Assembly (NCBI GenBank): GCA_039707465.1
Contig: CM077648.1
Span: 73,427,619-73,491,618, forward strand
Source: Rhabdophis nuchalis
Lineage: Eukaryota > Chordata > Lepidosauria > Squamata > Natricidae
Direction: 5' to 3'
Length of the DNA: 64,000 nucleotides
Part shown: piece after piece, positions 57,905 to 64,000 of the stretch
Numbering within the stretch: the first letter of the stretch is position 1
Layout: every line of letters starts with the position of its first letter
Notes under the pieces: generated by a model
What the model saw: only the letters and a program-made list of their open reading frames with translations
What the model was told of the DNA's origin: nothing
Database searches by the model: none
Translations under genes and position numbers: made by a program

Positions 57905-58000
57905 TCAATAATACAGGTGGTCCTCAACTTACAACCAGAATTTCCATTGCTAAGCAAGTTGGTGGTTAAATGAGTCATGCTCAATTTTGCAACTTTTTTG
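57905..58000 (+). mobile_element. MITE fragment, GGTCCTCAACTTACAACC family
   Basis: ACAGGTGGTCCTCAACTTAC, TTGCTAAGCAAG and GTTAAATGAGTCATGC, a common squamate repeat in truncated form. Confidence 0.6.
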
Positions 58001-58059
58001 CTGCATTTGTGAAGAATGAAAAGGCTGGGACAAACAAAACAGAGTGGTCTGGACAATGC

Positions 58060-58260
58060 CTTTAGTTTATAGTATAGTATAGACTTTTTTGTCATTGTAC
58101 AAAATAAATACAATGAAATAAGACTTGAAATTAAGGGTTGCAACACGGAGTGTTCATAAAGGAAAGAACTGCAGAAAATAATGAAGAAGAATAATAATCT
58201 TTATTGTCATTGTACTTGTTTACAATGAAATTGGTTCAACAAAATTTACAACAAAATGAC
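58060..58260. repeat. Two TTGTCATTGTAC-type repeat ends
   Basis: TTTTGTCATTGTACAAAATA and CTTTATTGTCATTGTACTTG with ACAATGAAAT follow each other about 110 bp apart. Probably 3' ends of an unnamed retroposon. Confidence 0.4.
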
Positions 58261-58299
58261 CTCCTTCTCTCCTATCCCTGCCACCCACTGGTGATATTT

Positions 58300-59631
58300 C
58301 CAAAACTAACAAGTCATGTAGAACTCATAAAATGCAGTCAGTTGGGAAATATTAAACTGTTGACTATTTATTGCTAATTTTCAAACATTAAACAAATCTA
58401 ATATTCAGTTTTATTTAAAAAATGTGTACATGTGTAAATTTATAATTTCAAATGATACTTATTTTAATAACATAAATAAATAATCAAAATGCATTACTAC
58501 AAGAAAACAGTCACAACTTACACAATTACATCATATTATATTGCTTAAAATATAATACTTAAAAGATATTTAAACTGTATCCTAAAATATTCCCATAAAT
58601 AAATCATATAAATTATATCCAAATATATTAAATATAACAAAATATAACAATAAATTATTAGTTATATCCAGTGGTAATACTCATTAAAATGCTATGGAAA
58701 ACATAGAGATTCTTTGAAGGTACATATTCTAAAATATTCTCCAAAAATTATTCAGGTACTTAAATATATAAAATTGTATTACTTGCCAGAATCTCAGAGT
58801 ATAAAGGGGCATTCAATTCTTATAAATATCCAGTATGAATAGATACTTCCATGTCCAACATGGACACTTCCAACATCATAATTGGGGGATCTATAACTTT
58901 CTCCAACTATAGTTCTCCAGAAGTATTAGGACCACATCTATGGCATAGCATGGATGAATAATTGCCATTTTAAACATTTTGAAAGGTGTATATAGCAGAA
59001 AGTCTGCTTTAAGTTTTACTGTACTAACTCTCACCATAAACAGTATGAACAAGGTCTGATAAGAGTTTAAACCAGTGACTTCTAGTTGAGCATAATTTTA
59101 TATTACTGTGCTGTATATTAGACACCCTAATGCTATGACGGTGGTAGTTCAAGAGGAGCTTTCTGAATTCACTATATTCTTTTGTACAAGGATACGTGAC
59201 TGAAAATGCTACTGATTGAGTTTGCTGTGAGTTCAAACTAATCATCAGTTTAGCAGCAGCCCCATTGTTGAAACACTTTTAGTTAGTCTGTCCTCAGCTT
59301 AATCAATATTAAATTCTCCTTTACATTATAGTTAAAATTCTTCGACATAAAAACATCATTTTCTCTTACATCAATTAGGCTTATCATAATAAAATAATGG
59401 TCAAAATGTTTTTACAAAACAAGTTAATATAATTATTCTTACTCTGGAAATAAATAAATAAATTGAGATATATCTGAAACCTCAGAAACTGCAGCATCCA
59501 AAAATATTTGTAATTTTTTTGAATCATATGAACGAAGATTTCTGCAAACTGCTTTTTCTTCAGTATACGAAAAACATATAATTTTGATTATCTTTTGTTC
59601 TTCTTGCCCTTGGGCCTGTTCTTGCTTTCTT
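58300..59631 (-). promoter_or_regulatory. IL22: IL22 3' flank / 3' UTR with AU-rich element
   Basis: About 170 nt downstream of the stop, the minus strand reads ATTTATTTATTTATTT (59450-59465), overlapping AUUUA pentamers typical of class II AU-rich elements in short-lived cytokine mRNAs. The rest is very AT-rich, with further TAAATAAAT stretches (58475-58485, 58596-58604). The end of the transcript is not known. Confidence 0.5.
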
Positions 59632-59709
59632 TCAAGTGCACGCATCCTTCAGGTAGTCATACAGGATATCGAGTTCACCAACCATTTTGTTCATTCCATT
59701 GTCTCCCAA
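59632..59709 (-). CDS. IL22: IL22 exon 6 and stop
   Basis: LGDNGMNKMVGELDILYDYL, KDACT, TGA; acceptor TTTTTCAG. Matches the family end GELD(L/I)L...ACx. A longer frame overlapping it from 59645 downward is out of phase. Confidence 0.95.
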   Translation of the reverse strand: MGDNGMNKMVGELDILYDYLKDACT

Positions 59710-62566
59710 CTGAAAAATCATAGCAAAAGTATGGTCTTGAACAGATCCAAGTGCATACTGCTTTGCCTAGAACTTTATTTGGTGATTATTTTTTTAAAGA
59801 GTGCTACTTAATCTAGAATGGCAAAATATTGCTTGTTTGTTTTAGCATATGGAAGGTAGGGTTTTTTCTTTTTCTTTTGTTCTATATTATAGGATCAGTT
59901 GTGTTATCCCATATGATAGAAGACATAAGGCATACGGTCAATTATCAAGCCTATTTAGGGTAACCATGGTCTTACAGAATCTAATTCTGATATCTCATAT
60001 ACATGACATCAAATAAAATGTAATCAAAAATTATAAAAACAATTTTAAAATATCCTATGGCCACTTGAGTAGCTACTTAAAAACTAAAATAATTAAAGAA
60101 AGTGTATGCTATATTAAATATATTTGGACTTCAAACTGTCGTAATGCAATTCTATAGCTACTGCAGATTTTGACCGATCTTAATAGATGTGAAAGCATGA
60201 AAGATTATTTTAATTCATAAATTGGAGACTTAATTTTCTGTTGAAAAAAGATCACAGCTCCTCTCTAGCTGTACTGCATGCTTACCTACATCATGTAAAA
60301 AAAACCTTCCCAATATATTGCAAAGAGAGAGCTGTTGCATTTGCCATCATCAAGATTATTGCTTTGCTCTGATGTTGTTTGCTATCATAGTGAAAATATA
60401 CAAAAGCAAATATGCAACAGTTCAAAGTTTGGCAAAATAACATACTCAAATCAAAACAGGAGATGTTGAAAGCAACTGAAGAAATGGAGGATGAAGGAAA
60501 AAATACAAATAATGCGGATGCAACTATGCTACATGTCAACTTTCCCCAATTTCATTCTTGTCTTGATTTAACATGGTCTACCTTTTCTCCAATAATGTAT
60601 CTACAATCCCTGAAAGCTGGTCATAACTACTCTAAACATTTATTTCAACCTTCCATAGTGACAAAAATAGCCAGCATACCTCCATTGCTGTCATCAATTT
60701 ATTCTTAAATTACCTGTTCTAATTTCTCTGTCATTCTTTTCAAATTTCTTTCTATATATGTTGTATCTTCCGGTGGATTCTGAAAAGGAAAAGAATATAT
60801 ATTCACTCAGGCCCATAGTCAGCTCCATAGGCTCACCTCTACAAAATCTTGCCAAGTTCCTCGCAAAAAAATTACAACCCTATGCAGAATCTATCAAATC
60901 ACATGTACAAAACTCCTTCCAGTTCATAGAGACGATCCAGAAACAAAATCTACAGCCCAGCGATCTACTCATGAGTTTTGATGTCGTATCCCTCTTCACC
61001 CAAGTGCCTATAAAAGAAGCCTTGACAGCTATCCAGAACAAATACAACCCCCCCAAATACATCCTGGATCTAACCAACCACTGTCTAACTAACACATACT
61101 TCATTCACAATGGACAAAGGTACAAACAAATAGAAGGAGCACCTATGGGATCACCACTTTCACCAGTCATCGCTAACCTTTACATGGAACACTTTGAAAC
61201 TAATGCCCTAAATAAATCAGAACACAAACCCAAACTCTGGCTTAGATATGTAGATGACACTTTTGTAATTTGGCCACACGGAAAAGAAAAACTAGACAAC
61301 TTCCTCACACATCTCAACAGCCTACACCCCAAAATACAATTCACTATGGAAATAGAAGATAACAACCAACTTCCCTTTCTGGATGTCCTCATCTACAAAA
61401 AACCCAATGGCTCCCTAGGACACACCATCTACCGGAAAAAAACACACACAAACCGCTACCTAAACACACAATCCCATCACCACCCTGCACAGATCAACTC
61501 CGTAGCCAAGACCCTCATCTCTAGAACCAAACGCCTAGCTGACAAAGACCACCTGAAAAATGAATTACACACCCTCACAAAGGTATTAATCTCCAATGGA
61601 TTCCAAAAAAACACAATTACAAAACTAATCCAAAAGCAGACACCCCCCAAGATCCAAAACACAGAACAAGACAATGGCATCGCTCTCCTCCCCTATATCA
61701 AAGGCACCACTGATAAAATCAGCAAAATTCTCCACAAACACAATATCAAGACATCCTTCGACACTAACCAAAAAATAGCTAACATCTTAAGGAACCCCAA
61801 AGACAAAATCCAGCTAGAAAACCAAGGAGTCTATGAAATACCATGCAAAGTCTGCTCGTCCACATACATTGGACAGACTAATAGGAGAATTAGTGCACGT
61901 ATCTAAGAGCATAAGAATTCTGTTAAAAGACAAGTAAATACTTCCTCCCTCTTCCAGCACTTCCAAGCAACAGGTCATGAAATTGACTTTGAAAAAACCA
62001 AATTACTCTCCAGGACTGAACACTCCAACAGGAGAATGATTATGGAAGCTATTGAAATAGAAAAACATCCCCACAACATGAACAGACGCGATGATGCCTC
62101 CCGCCTGCCAGACATCTGGAAACCAGCTCTGGCCACTAAACGAGTCCCGGCCACTAAACGAGTCCCGGCCACTAAACAAGTCCCGGCCACTAAACAAGTC
62201 CCGGCCACTAAACAAGTCATGGCCACTAAACAAGTCCCGGCCACTAAACAAATCCCGGCCACTAAACAAGTCCCGGCCACTAAACAAGTCCCGGCCAAAA
62301 ACACTGACACCAACATCAATCACTCTCAACAAACTCCATCTACCAATCAGGATGTGGCAAATCAACCAACCAATCAGTTTAAAGTAGCAAAGCCAACATT
62401 CCAACCCCTCCCACCTCCACTTACAGAAAAGCTGCCATTTCAAATGCAGCTCATTTGCAAGAAAGCCAAGGCTGAAGCCTGATGATGATGGGGGTGATCC
62501 CATCGAAACGTTGCAAAAACACCTTTAATTTTACACGGGAAAAGACCCGAATAAACCAAAATCTAC

Positions 62567-62615
<49 letters not shown>

Positions 62616-64000
62616 TGTATGTATGTATGTTAGTTTTTATGAGCTGATCAATAAATTTAAATTTGAGAGACCAAGATAGATCTATTTCGAGCTTATTAGC
62701 TCTCATCAGATATATACATATGATATATGTATATATACATACATCATATGTATGTATGTATATATAACAATGTGGTTTGCATTTCACAACTCTTTCTTTT
62801 TACTTATGTTGAACTTTAGAAATCTTAAGATGTTTTGTTTTGAGGTTTCCCCTCTTAGAGTTATCAGCACCAGAGTTATGGTATTAAATGTAGATGAAGA
62901 TGTAATGTAGATGTACTGTGGATAAACAGAGGCCAACTCTATTTGCTGTTTGAAACCATCCAAGAAAGAAAAAGAAGTGGATGATTTGAAGAAGGATAGG
63001 GAACAGATAAAACTATTTGAAGTTTTCTCCAAACTGGCATTTCCTTTCCATATACTGAAATATTCCTCCCACCATCATCTGCAATGAAATGGTCTGTATT
63101 CTGACAAGAGAGTATGTCTGCCCAATATACAATTCTTATTATGCTTACACAGTTATGCAGTTCTTTAACCAATGCCACCAAAAAATATATTACTTCTACA
63201 AAAAAGGGATTTTTGTTCTTCCAATCGTGGAGGGTATGTGTGACAGTATCTGTTACTCTTTTCATTAAGTAGCAACGTTCATTCATCTGCAAAATAAACA
63301 GGCAAACAATGAAGATTGAAATATGCAAGAATAACCAACTACATATATTGACAATTGCAGGAAGGGCAAAAAGGAACAAGTAAGAAAACATATGTTATGT
63401 TGTCCTGAGCAAAAACCACAAGGTACATACTAGCATCCAGTGGTAAGGATGTAAGTATGGAATGATTGAAATCATATCACTATGTCCTTCTCAACATTTT
63501 GACAGTTTGCTGCCATCTGGAGGAGTGAGTCATCAAAGCCAAGATAGCCCTAACTGAAGATAGCCCTAACCTGAAGGCTCTTCCCTTTTTCAGAGTTGCA
63601 CATGTGATGCATATAAAAAAGGACTTTGATCTCATAGTTTATGTTTATGTTTATTTATGTTTATTTAATTTATATACCGCCCTTCTCCCTCTCGGGACTC
63701 AGGGCGGTGAACAGCCACAATAAAAAGAAGAAATACAAAAGTTAAGATAGCAGATTAATAAATATTAAATAGATTGGCCTCTTAATTATAACACCCAATG
63801 CTAAAATCCAATTAAACAGCTTCTTTTACAGCTTCTGTTTCACTTTTGAGAGATTTTGCTGCAGAAGCCTAAGTTTATATTGATTTTTAAAAAATTAAAT
63901 TAATTAATGCATATTTAAAATAGACTCTCACCGTGACGTTGATGAATAAATTCTGTCCCACAAGCCTGTTAGCTGTGTCCTGATCATTAGCACTTGCCTG
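59632..64000 (-). CDS. IL22: Interleukin-22, exons 3 (partial) to 6
   Basis: Secreted IL-10-family cytokine acting on epithelial cells through IL22RA1/IL10RB and STAT3. The coding segments joined in the window are 63932-64000, 63149-63286, 60714-60779 and 59632-59709 (116 residues). The first exons lie beyond the right edge. All junctions are phase 0 with GT-AG ends. Exon 5 has 22 codons and exon 6 has 25 plus stop, as in human IL22. Landmarks are NRLVGQNLFINVT, MNERCYLMKRVTDTV, EVIYFLVALVKELHNC, YIERNLKRMTEKLEQ and KMVGELDILYDYLKDACT. The three cysteines (in NERCY, LHNC and DACT) sit at conserved disulphide positions, and NVT is a sequon. No lesion is seen. Its second last intron carries a Penelope-like element close to the exon 5 acceptor. 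Confidence 0.93.
60714..60779 (-). CDS. IL22: IL22 exon 5
   Basis: 22 codons, NPPEDTTYIERNLKRMTE then KLEQ. Acceptor CCTTTTCAG with a 15-nt pyrimidine tract, donor GTAATT. It is too short for ordinary ORF listing and was found by its place between exons 4 and 6 and its match to the human exon's (H/Y)IxRNxxxLK pattern. Confidence 0.9.
60797..62481 (+). pseudogene. Penelope-like RT / GIY-YIG endonuclease, one stop
   Basis: PLE proteins join a telomerase-related reverse transcriptase to a GIY-YIG nuclease for target-primed insertion. In order: SDLLMSFDVVSLFTQVPI (motif A), GAPMGSPLSPVIANLYME (motif B), LWLRYVDDTFVIW (motif C, YVDD), QLPFLDVLIYK, a basic linker, ENQGVYEIPCKVCSSTYIG and QTNRRISARI (GIY-YIG core), then a TAA at 61904-61906 where relatives read Ala-Glu-His. 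The same frame continues to the TGA at 62479 through EKHPHNMNRRDDASRLPD and nine hexapeptide repeats. Apart from 5' truncation and that one stop, no frame break is seen, so the copy is fairly young. The upstream 39 nt of the open frame (60758-60796) are antisense IL22 exon 5 and splice-site DNA. Confidence 0.88.
60800..62572 (+). mobile_element. Penelope-like element in IL22 intron, antisense
   Basis: A 5'-truncated Penelope-like retroelement beginning inside the RT (LRPIVSSIGSPLQNLAKFLA) about 20 bp from the IL22 exon 5 acceptor. Its 3' part after the stop at 62479 (TGATCCCATCGAAACGTTGC, CACGGGAAAAGACCCGAATA) leads into AT and ATGT microsatellite. It fills most of the 2.4-kb intron and is antisense to IL22. 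Confidence 0.9.
62132..62293 (+). repeat. Nine 18-bp tandem repeats coding ATK(R/Q)VP
   Basis: Unit GCCACTAAACAAGTCCCG repeated nine times with few changes, in frame with the Penelope-like protein (ATKRVP twice, ATKQVP mostly, one ATKQVM, one ATKQIP). The related fragment at 5853-6510 lacks it. All three plus frames stay open over it, which creates false long ORFs. Confidence 0.95.
62565..62632 (+). repeat. (AT)n and (ATGT)n microsatellite
   Basis: ATATATAT then about twelve ATGT/GTAT units after the Penelope-like 3' end. More TATATGTATGTA-type sequence lies at 62708-62766. Confidence 0.9.
62633..63148. other. Rest of IL22 intron 4
   Basis: Contains ACCAAGATAGATCTATTTCG and AGCTCTCATCAGATATAT, perhaps another element end, and AT microsatellite. 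I saw no exon. Confidence 0.45.
63149..63286 (-). CDS. IL22: IL22 exon 4
   Basis: 46 codons from MNERCYLMKRV to KELHNC. Acceptor TTTTGCAG, donor GTAAGC. It holds two conserved cysteines. Confidence 0.95.
63640..63735 (-). mobile_element. L2-like LINE 3' end in IL22 intron 3
   Basis: TTATATACCGCCCTTCTCCC and GGGACTCAGGGCGGTGAACA are the complement of the family's 3' UTR block. Only this end is present. Confidence 0.75.
63932..64000 (-). CDS. IL22: IL22 exon 3 (partial, cut by window end)
   Basis: 23 codons visible (QASANDQDTANRLVGQ, NLFINVT), donor GTGAGA. Corresponds to the human segment before MSERCY. Confidence 0.9.

Noticed and set aside
59439..59645. 68-codon minus frame with a Gln/Glu-rich start
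   Set aside because: It overlaps the end of IL22 exon 6 out of phase and runs into the 3' UTR. Exon 6 with its own acceptor explains the locus.
62132..62293. Regularly spaced 18-bp repeats that could suggest a CRISPR-like array
   Set aside because: The units are contiguous without spacers, are in frame with a retroelement protein, and the genome is a vertebrate's.
62091..62387. Second plus-strand open frame with NKSRPL repeats
   Set aside because: A shifted reading of the hexapeptide array. The frame that continues the Penelope-like protein is the other one.
63010..63090. Possible IL22 exon 5 downstream of exon 4 (minus strand, frame with DDGGRNISVYGK)
   Set aside because: It does not match the expected 22-codon pattern. 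The segment 60714-60779 does, with correct splice sites and length.
62939..63391. 150-codon minus frame taken as a single exon
   Set aside because: Only 63149-63286 is IL22 exon 4. The flanks are intron, with a GTAAGC donor and TTTTGCAG acceptor in place.

Overview
The window is nuclear DNA from a vertebrate, most likely a squamate reptile and probably a snake. It is AT-rich and intron-bearing. Its repeats include BovB (RTE), L2-like, CR1/L3 and L1 LINEs, an R4/Dong-like LINE, Penelope-like elements, Tc1 and hAT transposons, a Sauria-type SINE, and CR1/L3 3' tails running into ATTCT microsatellite. There is no prokaryotic or viral gene set.

Only two host genes could be recognised. Both are class II helical cytokines on the minus strand. 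Interferon gamma (IFNG) is complete in four phase-0 exons (CDS between 15937 and 11508, 174 codons), with a TATA box at 16061-16068 and AU-rich motifs in the 3' flank. Interleukin-22 (IL22) enters from the right edge: the end of exon 3 (63932-64000), exon 4 (63149-63286), exon 5 (60714-60779) and the terminal exon (59632-59709). The arrangement matches the conserved IFNG-IL26-IL22 cytokine cluster. I did not recognise IL26 in the 43 kb between the two genes.

Layout. 1-11 kb: repeats, comprising L2 debris, a BovB copy split by an LTR plus an L2 insertion, a Penelope fragment, an inactivated Tc1 transposon, a second Penelope element bounded by inverted repeats, and a CR1 tail. 11-16 kb: IFNG, whose third intron holds palindromic hAT MITEs. 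16.7-19 kb: an R4/Dong-like LINE lying in a TAA microsatellite, then CR1. 20.7-25 kb: a MITE and a 3.3-kb hAT element whose ends resemble several MITEs elsewhere in the window. 26-42 kb: SINEs, many L2 pieces (including the longest, 38.5-40.8 kb), MITEs and a second LTR copy. 42-47 kb: nested MITEs and mostly unassigned DNA. 47-55 kb: CR1, an L1 interrupted by another L1, and L1 5'-UTR-like tandem repeats. 55-59 kb: MITE and hAT pieces and IL22 3' flank. 59.6-64 kb: IL22 exons, with an almost uninterrupted Penelope-like element in the intron just upstream of exon 5, antisense to the gene.

No wholly new biological system was found. The most interesting points are the Penelope insertion about 20 bp from an IL22 splice acceptor, the R4/Dong insertion in TAA repeats, the hAT element with candidate MITE offspring, and several nested insertions with readable target-site duplications. 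All assignments come from reading the sequence and recalled family features; no database search was run.
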